64,000 nucleotides of DNA from Bacteroidota bacterium (GCA_026391455.1 JAPLEH010000002.1:1-64000); one strand, 5' to 3'. Numbered from the stretch's first letter, positions 32,408 to 42,190 are shown. Notes: generated by a model from the sequence alone, not told the origin. Numbers and translations: made by a program.

Positions 32408-35335
32408 TCATTGGATGATGAGTTCCTGCCGGTGTTCGACCCGGCCATTCAGCGCCACATTCAGGTAATATACTCCTGGTTGTAAACTTCCAATAACAAG
32501 ATAATCCTCCCACTTTGATGTTGTAGCAACCATTCTGTTTTCGCGCCTTAGAATTTCACCGGATACGTTGGTTAGTAAAATGGTTGTTTCTCCCGCCTCC
32601 TGTTGATCGATCATATAGTGAGCGCCCGATGGATCAATGGATCGGATATGCAGGAGACATTTTTTTCCACCTGATGGCGGCAGGTATTGCCTTGCGGGCA
32701 ATAACACAGTGGTATCGGCCATGCTCATGCGAAAGCCGGCCACTCCACCACTGCCGCAGGGACCTATGGCAGCACGAAACTGGGTCGTTTCCCTGGCAGA
32801 AAAACCGTCTTGCAATAACACTTCATTACCCCCTCGCATTTGCACTTTCGATCCATCGGTGGTAAGTAAGGTAGCAGTAGCAGTTATGTTGTTCGATGCT
32901 TCATAAAATTCCTGGCCTTCCAGCGTACCGGTAATATTCAGGTTGGCCACACAGGGGCTATAGAGATCACTGCTCCAAATACCCCGGCCAAACGTGGAAG
33001 CCCTGATACGGCTATCTGCTTCTGATATCACGAGATCGGTAACGGGCACATAAGGAAGATTGTTGTAAAAGGGTACCCAGTCATTCATGCCGGTACCACG
33101 ATAATATACACCGTTGTCGGTACCGATATAGGCATTGTTATTATTATCAATGGCGATGCAATTCACAGGGACATCGGGTAATGTACCACTCATATCCACC
33201 CATTGACCATTGGGGTTTGCATTATAATCGGAGTAATAAACTTTAGGCCCGTTGCCGAAACCACCAAACGTAACCCATACACGCAGTGAATTGGTGGGAT
33301 CAACTCCGATAGAGGTTATTTTGGGAAAGGCGATCGGAAATCCTGTATCACTGCTCAAAATATTACCCGTTGGCCAGGTGGCACCACCATCATCACTTCT
33401 TCTCAGTACACCCGTAGTGGCCTGATAACAACCGGGTAAAGGGTTTCCGGCAGTAGGAGTGGGACAGGTACCCCCCGCCATATAGATACGGTTTCCGTTG
33501 CTCGGACATGTTTTCAGGTACCATCCACCCCGTGGCATACTGGCCGCTACATAGTTGGTGATATTTCCATTGCTTACAGTTCTGAATGTATCGGATGCGA
33601 GAAACACGGTATTCCCCAGACTGGTATGTACCGCCATGCTGGTAAAGAAACGAAGATTGGTTGCCCAACTGGAATTGTTTGCACCATCGTTGGTAAAGCG
33701 TGTGAGTGTATTATTGCGAATTGCATAGTAAGTCGATGAATTGGCATCATCATACCCCACGGTATAGCCATCTGCACCAGCGATTTCATCAAAGAAAGAA
33801 GTGCCATTGGTTCTTTTTTTGATTCCATTGTCCTGCGCTCCGGCTATGATATCTAAATAATCAGCCGGGCTAACGGCCATTCTGTAAAATTGGGAGATAC
33901 TCATGTCAGTGAAATGGGAAGTCCAGGTGGCTCCATTGTCAGTGCTGCTGTACACACCGCCATCAGTGGCCGCCCATAATTTATTATCCACCGGATGAAA
34001 GCCGAGATCGTGTACATCATCATGCAGATCGCCTCTGTAAGCCCATGTTACGCCGGAGTTCAGGCTTCGCCATACGTCAATACCACCGGTTACCACGGTG
34101 GCACTGGTGGTATTACTGGTAGTAACGGCCAGGTCATAAAAAGATTGATTCGCGTTATCACTTCCATCATTGGCACGACCGAGAATATTGGGGGTGCTGC
34201 TTTGTAATACAAAACTGTTGCCGGAATCGTCGCTGCGGTAAAGACCCTTGAATTGGCCATTGGCGGGTACGCCACCGCATAAGAGATAAACCACACTGCT
34301 GTTGGTTTCTGCTACGGCCAGTTCTACCCGGGATGTGGGGCTATTGATTTGAGTATTGATAACCGGGTTGGGGTTCCAAACAATACCCCCGTCAGTACTT
34401 TTATAAAAGCGGGCGGTAAATCCATCATAGGAAATAGCATAACAGGTAAGGGTATTGCCGGGTTTGAATTTCATATTATAAAAACGACCGCCTGAGGTTT
34501 GTACGGCTGTCCAGCTTGCTCCACCATTATCGGTACGGAACAATCCCTGGCTGGTACAGGCAAAGAAAATATTGGAATTGGTGGGATGCATCACCAGTCT
34601 GTAGCCAATGACCGTATTGGTAACACCGGGAAAAGGCGCGAGCCTTGTCCAGCGCACACCACCATCAGTGGAACGTAAAACGCCAATGGAAAAACGCATA
34701 TAACCAAAATCAGAAACGAGTCCGCTGATATCACTGTCACCATCGCCGGTAAGAATGAATATGGTATTCGCATCATTGGGATCGAGACCAATACCACTGA
34801 TACCGAGACAAGGAAGATCAGCAGTAAGATTTGACCAGTTCAATCCCGCATCGGTAGTACGCCATAATCCTCCGCCTGCCGCACCAGCATATACAATACT
34901 GGCATTAGAAGGATGAAAGGCGAGCCGGTCTACCCGCCCGATACCATTCTCTGTATTTAGAGGACCTATCAATGACCATGCTCCGGCTACGCTTTCTATA
35001 CCGCGCTCATTTCCGGATTGGGCCAATTGGCGGGGACCGCTACCGGTGGCCGCAATAAGTTTTTGATTGATGTTGACAAACTCACCGTTCTTTCCCAGGC
35101 GGCTGCTCATATACCATTCCCAGCGCTTCCAGTGTTTCAGTTGCCGCGCAGCATCCTGCTGACCCAGATCTGAGATAGTGGCAGGATCCGAATAGTAGCG
35201 CTCGATCACGGGCATAATATCCTCCAACCTGTTTTTTCCATTCAGGAGGGTCTTCAGTTTTGCATCTTGTTGCGCCAAGGCCATACAGAAAAAAAAGAAT
35301 TGAAATATGGCCAGTAGTAGACTATTTTTTTTCAT
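32408..35335 (-). CDS. Large secreted BNR/sortilin-like repeat protein with coat-hanger and T9SS sorting domains
   Basis: A 975-residue secreted protein: signal peptide (about 1-22), a helical lead, then two BNR/VPS10-like beta-propellers (about 110-780) with repeats such as GGLWRTTDAGLNWSNL and GGVYSSTDNGATWTSH. A 3-coathanger-stack-like module (about 795-860, CVANLNITGTLEGQEFYEASNN) and a C-terminal T9SS type A sorting-like domain (about 900-975, LQPGVYYLNVALNGRVEHRQELIIQ) follow. It is thus exported by the type IX system and released or anchored at the surface. BNR folds suggest carbohydrate or protein binding; no sialidase catalytic residues were recognised. It lies between a fibre-like gene and the sensor kinase. 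Confidence 0.85.
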   Translation of the reverse strand: MKKNSLLLAIFQFFFFCMALAQQDAKLKTLLNGKNRLEDIMPVIERYYSDPATISDLGQQDAARQLKHWKRWEWYMSSRLGKNGEFVNINQKLIAATGSGPRQLAQSGNERGIESVAGAWSLIGPLNTENGIGRVDRLAFHPSNASIVYAGAAGGGLWRTTDAGLNWSNLTADLPCLGISGIGLDPNDANTIFILTGDGDSDISGLVSDFGYMRFSIGVLRSTDGGVRWTRLAPFPGVTNTVIGYRLVMHPTNSNIFFACTSQGLFRTDNGGASWTAVQTSGGRFYNMKFKPGNTLTCYAISYDGFTARFYKSTDGGIVWNPNPVINTQINSPTSRVELAVAETNSSVVYLLCGGVPANGQFKGLYRSDDSGNSFVLQSSTPNILGRANDGSDNANQSFYDLAVTTSNTTSATVVTGGIDVWRSLNSGVTWAYRGDLHDDVHDLGFHPVDNKLWAATDGGVYSSTDNGATWTSHFTDMSISQFYRMAVSPADYLDIIAGAQDNGIKKRTNGTSFFDEIAGADGYTVGYDDANSSTYYAIRNNTLTRFTNDGANNSSWATNLRFFTSMAVHTSLGNTVFLASDTFRTVSNGNITNYVAASMPRGGWYLKTCPSNGNRIYMAGGTCPTPTAGNPLPGCYQATTGVLRRSDDGGATWPTGNILSSDTGFPIAFPKITSIGVDPTNSLRVWVTFGGFGNGPKVYYSDYNANPNGQWVDMSGTLPDVPVNCIAIDNNNNAYIGTDNGVYYRGTGMNDWVPFYNNLPYVPVTDLVISEADSRIRASTFGRGIWSSDLYSPCVANLNITGTLEGQEFYEASNNITATATLLTTDGSKVQMRGGNEVLLQDGFSARETTQFRAAIGPCGSGGVAGFRMSMADTTVLLPARQYLPPSGGKKCLLHIRSIDPSGAHYMIDQQEAGETTILLTNVSGEILRRENRMVATTSKWEDYLVIGSLQPGVYYLNVALNGRVEHRQELIIQ

Positions 35336-35366
35336 AACCCTTGTTTAATAACAAACAGATAAATGA

Positions 35367-36857
35367 TCATTGTCTTCCGGAGATCGTTTGTTTCAGCAAA
35401 TCATTTTCTTTTTTGAGCTGCTGCAGTTGTTTATTCATGTCAATGATATAAAGGGTCAGTTCTTCGATCTTTTGCATTTGCAGTTTCTGCATTTCGCCAA
35501 TCAGGAGTCCACCTTCTTCAATTGTTTTGGCAGCCGGGATGCCGGGTAAATGCTGGTTTAGCTGAATGTACTGTTCCACTTGTGCCAGGGAAGGAAGATT
35601 ATATTTTTTACTGAATACAAAGTCCGGCCAGTTGGGAACCAGACGAACCAGTAATTCTGTACAGATCGCTTTTCCGTCAACTGCCAGTTTATAACCGGAT
35701 GGTGTAACGGTGTTGCCTATACGCACGGCACCGGTGATCACGGCATTGCCATCCACACCCAGGCGATGTGAGCCGGTAAAATTAGCAGCATCGCCGATGT
35801 ATACATTGCCTCCCCCGTTTTGCAGGTATAAATTGGCGGGAGTACCATTGTTGCGGGCCTGTATTTCATTGATATCAAGAACGAGGTTACTACCAGTTTG
35901 TGAACCCATCATCAGGTAGCCGCTTAAATTATCGGTCATACCCACATCATTGCCACTGGTGATATGTAATTTGGTGCCGGTGGCTTCCGCACCATTACCC
36001 AATTGTACTTTACTGCCATCCCTTGCCAGGAAAAGGGTGGAGGCAACGCCATTATTTCGTGCGAGGATTTCATTATTGTCGAATACGAGGTTTTCTGCAG
36101 TCGACATGCCGATCATCATATACCCGCTCTGGTTGGCGGCAAGTCCGGCATCACCGCCGGTGGAAATATGCAATTTGGTGGTGGAAAAATCAAAACCATT
36201 TCCAAGCCGCACCTTGCCACCATTGGTGCTTTGCAGGATCAGTGTTTCAGCAGATCCGTTGAACAGCGCCTGCACAGAAGTGCCATCAAACAGCAGATTG
36301 GCATCACTTGTATTACCCAATTGTAAACGACCACCTTCACCTTGCAGGAAAAGGCTGGACGCAGCACTGTCCGTACGTGCCTGTATTTCGTTATTATCAA
36401 ACACCAGGTTCGCAGCGGATTCTGCACCAAGTAAAAGGAATCCATTTGATGTAAGGTTTACGTTTGTGCCTCCGATGATATGCAGTTTGCTGGCAGGGTC
36501 GGCGGTACCTATGCCCACATTGCCTGCTGGCGTGATATACATCCGGTTGGAACCATTGGTATGAAAAACCAGTTTGCCCAGCGGATTGGTGGCATAGGAA
36601 CCCAGTTCCACATTATCGCCATTGACCTGTAAAAAACCTTTGGATATTCCTCCTTTTCGGATTCGTATTATCGGATCGTCATCATCATCTATCAGAATGG
36701 CATAAGGAACAGCCGATCCGGTCAAGTCAATGTGCAACTTGCCGGCAGGTAAATTGGTACCAATGCCCACGTTTTGCGCAGCAGCCTGCGTTATATAAAA
36801 CCCGCTCATGACCACAAGTAGCAGGTATTTCACCAGGTGTTTCAACAATGCTTTCAT
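35367..36857 (-). CDS. Secreted fibre-like repeat protein with C-terminal coiled coil
   Basis: A 496-residue protein with a signal peptide (about 1-28, ending AAAQN). The region from about 30 to 380 is built of repeats, about four of which share the core NLVFDNNEIQAR followed by LFLQ-type and VQLGN strands. This is phage tail-fibre-like beta structure, with GNVGIGTADPASKLHI modules typical of Bacteroidota endosialidase-like proteins. A conserved C-terminal block (LPSLAQVEQYIQLNQHLPGI) ends in a coiled coil (about 445-493). No S74 peptidase residues were recognised. The ATG at 36857 gives a clean signal peptide. It begins the four-gene leftward unit. Confidence 0.8.
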   Translation of the reverse strand: MKALLKHLVKYLLLVVMSGFYITQAAAQNVGIGTNLPAGKLHIDLTGSAVPYAILIDDDDDPIIRIRKGGISKGFLQVNGDNVELGSYATNPLGKLVFHTNGSNRMYITPAGNVGIGTADPASKLHIIGGTNVNLTSNGFLLLGAESAANLVFDNNEIQARTDSAASSLFLQGEGGRLQLGNTSDANLLFDGTSVQALFNGSAETLILQSTNGGKVRLGNGFDFSTTKLHISTGGDAGLAANQSGYMMIGMSTAENLVFDNNEILARNNGVASTLFLARDGSKVQLGNGAEATGTKLHITSGNDVGMTDNLSGYLMMGSQTGSNLVLDINEIQARNNGTPANLYLQNGGGNVYIGDAANFTGSHRLGVDGNAVITGAVRIGNTVTPSGYKLAVDGKAICTELLVRLVPNWPDFVFSKKYNLPSLAQVEQYIQLNQHLPGIPAAKTIEEGGLLIGEMQKLQMQKIEELTLYIIDMNKQLQQLKKENDLLKQTISGRQ

Positions 36858-37054
36858 ACCGCAATAATTTGATTGATTAATTGATGGGGCCAAATTATCC
36901 CGATATTATCCTGCAGATGGCTAATTAACGGGGATTGGTTGAATGTAATTGAGCAACGGCCTGAAATACCACTTACAGGTATGGCAGGATGATTTTTCCT
37001 CTCATCATTTTTTGAAATGTTTTAATACTCCCTGCTGTATTTTAGCTTTCTTAT

Positions 37055-38836
37055 ATGCGTAATGTATTGCTGGTATTAGGGTGGATGTGCAGTGCTGTGG
37101 CAGGAGCACAAACGGTTTTCAAAACCATGGTGCCGAAAGAGCCATTGGTAACGGGAGAGGCATTTCAGGTACAGTACATTCTGGAAGATGCGGACAGAAA
37201 TGCCCTTGTTGTGCCACCGGAATTCGAACATTTCGAGTTTGTAACGGGCCCTAATAATTATTCAGGTACCATAGCCCGTGCGAATGGGAATAAACTGGTA
37301 ATGAATACAGTCTATACACTGATACCGGGTAAGCCGGGTATTTATACTATTGGAGGCGCCAGCGCCCTGATCAATGGGCGTGAAATAGTAAGTAATGCGG
37401 TACAGGTACGCGTCATTTCAAAAGAAGCAGCTCGTAGACGCCAAATACAGGAAAGTGGTTATAATCCGGATTATGTTTTGTTTCCGGAGGAAGATGCACA
37501 AGAGAAGATCCGCAAAAATCTGTTTGTACGGGTAACGGTCAATAAGCAAACCTGTTTTGTGGGCGAACCGGTACTGGCTGAATTCAAATTATATTCAAGG
37601 CTGCAATCCAAATCTGATATTGTAAAGAATCCCGGGTTTTATGGATTTACCATGTTCGATATGGTGAACCTGGAGGATAAAGTCATTGTAACGGAAGATG
37701 TGAATGGCAGGCAATTCAATGTACATACCATACGCAAAGTACAATTGTATCCCTTGCAGGCCGGGAGCTATACCATTGATCCGATGGAAGTGCTGAACAA
37801 AGTGGAGTTTTCTAAAAGTGCAGTTCGGAAACGAACGGAACAACAGATCGCGGAGGGAATGTTGGGTGGCGATACCGATGATGAAGTACCTGCTGGAACG
37901 ACCATTGTAGAATCTTCGATCAGTACAGAACCAGTACGAATCACTGTAAAGCCGCTGCCAGAAAAAACGAAGCCAGCCGGGTATAGTGGAGCGGCCGGTA
38001 AATTCAGGATCAATGCCGCCTTTGAAAAAAATGAACTCTCCAAGAATGAAGAGGGTGTGCTGGAGGTTATAATCCGGGGCAAGGGTAATTTTATACAACT
38101 GGATGCACCGGAAATACCCTGGCCGGCAGGAGTGGAGGGGTTTGCTCCGTCTGTAAAGGATTCGCTGGATAAAAGCAAGTTACCGCTGGAGGGAAGCAGA
38201 ACGTTTCGTTATACATTTATCTGCACGTCTCCCGGAAAATATTCGATACCGGCCATCCGGTTTTCCTATTTTGATACTGACAGTAATACTTTTCATACCG
38301 TATCATCTGCTCCGCTTACAGTAACGGGTACCCGGGAAGAAAAAAAGATAAAGCTGCGGGAAGAGCAGACCGTTTCCATTGCTGCACAAAGTGAGAAAAA
38401 AGCACGCATGGCAATAGTGGCCTTGGTTTTGATCGTATTGCTGGTATTGTTGTTTTATAGTTTCCGGAAAAAAGAAAAGCCAGCAGTAATAGAAGAAGTC
38501 AAAGTGATTCCGCCACTTACGGCTGCAAAGGAATTCCTGGCCAACGCAGGCACCCTTTTTGAAACCGGTGGAAGTTCATATTACCAGGCTTTGTATACAG
38601 GTACCTGGCAATTTTTACAGGAACGCCTGCGCCTGTCCGGCAGTACAGTCAGTAAACAGACATTGTTGCATACGCTGGAAGAAAAAGGGATACGCCCTGA
38701 ATTAACCCAAAACTTGCTGGATATACTGGCTCAATGTGAAACAGGTATCTATACTGCTGCTGCACCCACATTGGATAAAGGGCAATTGTATCAGGAAACC
38801 CTCGCCGTTCTTGAAGCCATCGAAAACGTAGTGTAA
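37055..38836 (+). CDS. batD: BatD family protein (oxygen tolerance)
   Basis: A 593-residue protein with a signal peptide (about 1-18), two to three BatD immunoglobulin-like domains (EPLVTGEAFQVQYILED near the start; a second NKQTCFVGEPVLAEFKLYS near 170), one transmembrane helix (about 452-470, VALVLIVLLVLLFYSF) and a cytoplasmic helical tail. BatD normally works with MoxR and BatA/B/C in envelope stress or oxygen tolerance. None of those genes is adjacent here, so this is a solitary copy. It is convergent with the OmpR-type regulator, 4 bases away. Confidence 0.9.
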   Translation: MRNVLLVLGWMCSAVAGAQTVFKTMVPKEPLVTGEAFQVQYILEDADRNALVVPPEFEHFEFVTGPNNYSGTIARANGNKLVMNTVYTLIPGKPGIYTIGGASALINGREIVSNAVQVRVISKEAARRRQIQESGYNPDYVLFPEEDAQEKIRKNLFVRVTVNKQTCFVGEPVLAEFKLYSRLQSKSDIVKNPGFYGFTMFDMVNLEDKVIVTEDVNGRQFNVHTIRKVQLYPLQAGSYTIDPMEVLNKVEFSKSAVRKRTEQQIAEGMLGGDTDDEVPAGTTIVESSISTEPVRITVKPLPEKTKPAGYSGAAGKFRINAAFEKNELSKNEEGVLEVIIRGKGNFIQLDAPEIPWPAGVEGFAPSVKDSLDKSKLPLEGSRTFRYTFICTSPGKYSIPAIRFSYFDTDSNTFHTVSSAPLTVTGTREEKKIKLREEQTVSIAAQSEKKARMAIVALVLIVLLVLLFYSFRKKEKPAVIEEVKVIPPLTAAKEFLANAGTLFETGGSSYYQALYTGTWQFLQERLRLSGSTVSKQTLLHTLEEKGIRPELTQNLLDILAQCETGIYTAAAPTLDKGQLYQETLAVLEAIENVV

Positions 38837-38840
38837 ACGG

Positions 38841-39548
38841 TCATTCTGCATATTTATATCCCACACCTCTTACCGAATGGAAATATTTGGGATTGCGGCT
38901 ATCCTCTTCAAAATATTTACGGAAGTTGAGAATAAAATTATCGATGGTACGTGTGGTGGGGTATACATTATAGCCCCAAACGGACTGCAATATTTTTTCG
39001 CGGGGCACCACTTCGTTTTTATTTTCAATGAGCAGTTTGAGCAGCATGGTCTCTTTTTTACTCAGTTCAATTTTCAGGCCGGCATGCCCGATGGCCTGCT
39101 GTGCTTTAAAATCCACGCTGTTGTTGCCAAATGAATATTGATCACCAATAGTGGTTTTATCCTGTATTTTTTTATTCTTATTAATGAGTTTGTGAACGCG
39201 CAAGAGCAATTCTTCGAGGTTAAAGGGTTTGGTCAGGTAATCATCGGCCCCTTTTTTCAAACCCAATACCCTGTCGGCGCTGCTGTTTTTGGCGCTTAAG
39301 ATCAGTATGGGAACTTCGTTGTTGCTGATGCGGATGGTTTCAGTAACATTGATGCCATCCATTTCCGGCAGCATTACATCCAGAATAATCAGGTCAAAAT
39401 ACTCTCCCTGCAGGGCTTTTAATGCTGCGGTACCGTCAAACGCAGAAGTAACTTCATATCCTTCCAGTTCAAGGTTCAGCTTAAGTGCTTCGTGCAGGTT
39501 TTCCTCGTCTTCCACCAGCAGGATGGATGTTTTCTTTTCGGTTGCCAT
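38841..39548 (-). CDS. OmpR/PhoB family response regulator
   Basis: A 235-residue regulator with a receiver (about 8-122; EDEE pocket, phospho-acceptor Asp57 in IILDVMLPEMDG, LTKPFNLEEL lysine) and a winged-helix DNA-binding domain (about 140-234; RTIDNFILNFRKYFEE and FHSVRGVGYKY). It lies 47 bases downstream of the histidine kinase gene, forming a classical two-component pair. The regulon cannot be read from the sequence. Confidence 0.94.
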   Translation of the reverse strand: MATEKKTSILLVEDEENLHEALKLNLELEGYEVTSAFDGTAALKALQGEYFDLIILDVMLPEMDGINVTETIRISNNEVPILILSAKNSSADRVLGLKKGADDYLTKPFNLEELLLRVHKLINKNKKIQDKTTIGDQYSFGNNSVDFKAQQAIGHAGLKIELSKKETMLLKLLIENKNEVVPREKILQSVWGYNVYPTTRTIDNFILNFRKYFEEDSRNPKYFHSVRGVGYKYAE

Positions 39549-39595
39549 AGTTAATAGAAGCGGGTAAACAGCTTGCAGATAAGCCGTGTACCTTT

Positions 39596-40582
39596 TTATG
39601 GGGTTTTAAATATAACCACAAATTTACTTCCCTGTGGTAAATGGTTTGTCACCGAAATGTCGGCATTATGGTCGGCTGCTATTTTGCGGCAGAGGTAGAG
39701 TCCAAGACCGGTACCTTTTGTTTTGCGTGTCGATTCATTGCCCACCCGGTAAAATTTGCTGAATATTTTTTTCTTCTCCTCATCAGCAATGCCCGGGCCT
39801 TCGTCCATTACCTGAAGTTCAATACCCGAGCGAAATTTTTTCAGCGTGGCCGTAATCGGGCTTTCCCGGGGTGAATATTTTACGGCGTTTTCGAGCAGGT
39901 TATTGATCAGCATTTGCAGGAGCAGGGCATCGCCTTTGAGATCGGTGTCATCTTCCACATCACCATTGAACGTGCGGTCGGGAAAACGATTGCGGAAATC
40001 CTGGATGCAGTCTTTCAGGAGTGCGGAGAGGTCCAGCTCTTCTTTACTGGATTTATACCCCCGGCCTTCCATTTGTGATGCGATCAGAATATTATTGGTC
40101 AAAAAATTAAGCCGCCCTGTTTCATCCAGCGTGGTACGCAACAGTTTCTTTTGTTTTTCCGGATCGAGATTATATTTCTGCATCGTCTCCAGATTGAGCC
40201 GGGCGATGGCAATGGGGGTTTTCAGTTCATGCGTTACAGCCATCATAAAATTCTGCTGTTGTTGCTGGAGGCGAAACTGGCGTCGTACAGAACGGAATAC
40301 AAATGCAGCTCCGATCAGGATAAGAATGAAAAAGGTAACGCCTTCTGCGATATATTTCAGGTGATTGCGCCGGATCTCCTTTTCTATTATGGCATACCGG
40401 GTGTTTTTTTCCTGCGGGGATAAACTTTCCTGACTGGCCAGTTCGTATTTCAGCGCAGCGGTATCCCTGTTTTGTTTTTCGAGAGTAATAAACCACCAGG
40501 CCAGGGCTGCCACAATATAGAGCAGCAGCATCCAGTAGATGAAAGTGGTACGACCTAATCTTCGCATCTGTTCATTGGCCAT
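39596..40582 (-). CDS. Sensor histidine kinase, two-helix membrane type
   Basis: A 328-residue kinase. Two transmembrane helices (about 13-33 and 80-98) enclose a short periplasmic helical segment of about 45 residues. A short linker follows and then HisKA with His118 in VTHELKTPIA. The ATPase has N-box LLENAVKYS, G1 DEGPGIADEEK and G2 GTGLGLYLCRKI. The small sensor suggests detection in or near the membrane. It sits 10 bases after gldH and pairs with the OmpR-type regulator. Confidence 0.93.
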   Translation of the reverse strand: MANEQMRRLGRTTFIYWMLLLYIVAALAWWFITLEKQNRDTAALKYELASQESLSPQEKNTRYAIIEKEIRRNHLKYIAEGVTFFILILIGAAFVFRSVRRQFRLQQQQQNFMMAVTHELKTPIAIARLNLETMQKYNLDPEKQKKLLRTTLDETGRLNFLTNNILIASQMEGRGYKSSKEELDLSALLKDCIQDFRNRFPDRTFNGDVEDDTDLKGDALLLQMLINNLLENAVKYSPRESPITATLKKFRSGIELQVMDEGPGIADEEKKKIFSKFYRVGNESTRKTKGTGLGLYLCRKIAADHNADISVTNHLPQGSKFVVIFKTP

Positions 40583-40592
40583 GGTAATACAG

Positions 40593-41084
40593 TTATTTGA
40601 TCTTTTCTATGCGCAGACCGGCATTGAGTACATGGTTGAGCGGGTCTTCGCGCATGACTTGTTCGAGTGTAAATGTATAGGTGCCGGGCGTTCGGAATGA
40701 AATGTCGTTATTTACCAGTATGTTATTAAGGGATTCCTGGTGTTCATAGATATCATCCATTCCCGTAGCCAGCCAACCGCGGTCATCATTGGCCAGGGTA
40801 ATTGGAAATTTAAATGACTTTGGCGCTGTAGTACCGGGTGCCTGGATGGTCAGATTGAGCCAGATATTGTTGAAGGAATATTTATCAGTATGGCGCAGGA
40901 TCAGAAACAATTGGTATCCGGCAGTAGTATCTTTTATATTGAATGTAAAAGAGGGTTTAAAACGGCTTTCCCAGCTATGGCCGGGTATTGCCACTGTCTT
41001 TTCATACAGGTCGGCTGTAGAACAGCCTGCCAGCAGGCCTCCTATGAGCACAAGTGTCAGGGCTATGCGGTACCGTGTTTTCAA
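40593..41084 (-). CDS. gldH: Gliding motility lipoprotein GldH
   Basis: A 163-residue lipoprotein with lipobox LLAGC (Cys21). The mature part reads ADLYEKTVAIPGHSWESRFKPSF and continues with YQLFLILRHTDKYSFNNIWLNL and GWLATGMDDIYEHQ, the GldH pattern. GldH is needed for gliding and is associated with the type IX secretion machinery in Bacteroidota. It directly precedes a two-component pair and follows yicC by 65 bases. Its presence fits the T9SS cargo encoded at 32408-35335. Confidence 0.9.
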   Translation of the reverse strand: MKTRYRIALTLVLIGGLLAGCSTADLYEKTVAIPGHSWESRFKPSFTFNIKDTTAGYQLFLILRHTDKYSFNNIWLNLTIQAPGTTAPKSFKFPITLANDDRGWLATGMDDIYEHQESLNNILVNNDISFRTPGTYTFTLEQVMREDPLNHVLNAGLRIEKIK

Positions 41085-41149
41085 GCGTTTTTTTTACAAA
41101 GGTAAGCCAGCGGGGTCAAGCAGAAAAGATACTGTAAATGGAAGTACTG

Positions 41150-42025
41150 TCAGAGTACGTTCAGCACCTGCTCTTTCGCCTTCTCCAGTTCGTCTTTCAT
41201 AAGCACCACGCATTTTTGGATGGTGGAGTCATAGGCCTTTGAACCGGTGGTGTTGATTTCCCGCCCGATCTCCTGTAGTATGAAAGACAATTTTTTGCCT
41301 TTGCTGTCGTCATGCTCTGCCAATACAGATTTGAAATATTCGCAGTGATTTTTCAGTCGCACCTGCTCTTCGCTGATATCTATTTTTTCAATATAGTAGA
41401 TCAGTTCCTGCTCCAGCCTGTTACCGTCATAGTTTTCCTTGCCTACATTTTCTTCCAGCAGACGGGTGATGCCTTCACGTATTTTTTGTTTACGGAGTGG
41501 TTCCAGCTTTATCACTTCATCCTGTTGTTTCAATATATTATTAATACGGGCCAGCAGGTCTTCTTCCAGGGAACGGCCTTCATCCAGCCGGTGATTATTC
41601 AGGTCTTCGGCGGCAGAAAGTAATACTTGTTCAAAAGCGGTCCATTCCGTATCGGTAAGGGTGTCGCTGCTGGGCGTGATCACTTCCGGCAGTTTTACCA
41701 GCGTACTGAGTATATGGGAAGGATCCAGGTTGAGCGCGGCAGATAATTCTGCAAGCGGCTGGTAATAGGCTTTGGCCAGGTCTGTATTGATGGTAACAGG
41801 TTTGGCCGAGCCTGTATCTTTCAGGCTGATCATACAATCCACACTGCCCCTGCCGAGCCGGGATGACAAGATACTACGGATATCAAACTCGAATGGTTTT
41901 AAAAAAGCAGGCAGTTTAAGCTGCAACTCGAATTGTTTGCCATTGAGAGATTTGATGTCTACGAGAAACGTTTTATTGCCAACACTTTTTTCGGCCCTTC
42001 CAAAACCGGTCATTGATTTGAGCAT
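41150..42025 (-). CDS. yicC: YicC/YloC family endoribonuclease
   Basis: A 291-residue protein. The N-terminus MLKSMTGFGRAE is the hallmark of the family, and the C-terminal DUF1732 block GKKLSFILQEIGREINTTGSKA closes it. YicC-type proteins are endoribonucleases that affect stress RNA turnover; this is known for E. coli and inferred here. It begins the leftward yicC-gldH-kinase-regulator run. On its strand the last bases before ATG include a short AACCTAA-type unit like the sod leader. Confidence 0.92.
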   Translation of the reverse strand: MLKSMTGFGRAEKSVGNKTFLVDIKSLNGKQFELQLKLPAFLKPFEFDIRSILSSRLGRGSVDCMISLKDTGSAKPVTINTDLAKAYYQPLAELSAALNLDPSHILSTLVKLPEVITPSSDTLTDTEWTAFEQVLLSAAEDLNNHRLDEGRSLEEDLLARINNILKQQDEVIKLEPLRKQKIREGITRLLEENVGKENYDGNRLEQELIYYIEKIDISEEQVRLKNHCEYFKSVLAEHDDSKGKKLSFILQEIGREINTTGSKAYDSTIQKCVVLMKDELEKAKEQVLNVL

Positions 42026-42190
42026 GTATTGTATTTTAGGTTTCGTAAAGATATTTTTAATTATTGATTAATAGGAGAACTGGTTTCTGTTCATTGCCGG
42101 CCCCCTTTCAGTAATAGTTATATGCCGTTTCAGTATACTTGGAAGAGATTATTTGTAAAGTATGAAACGGGTGTGATATGCAGTTATAGG

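Noticed and set aside
35367-36857. Repeated DNA in the fibre gene considered as a CRISPR-like or integron array
   Set aside because: The repeats are in frame, degenerate and encode protein repeats; there are no constant direct repeats with uniform spacers.
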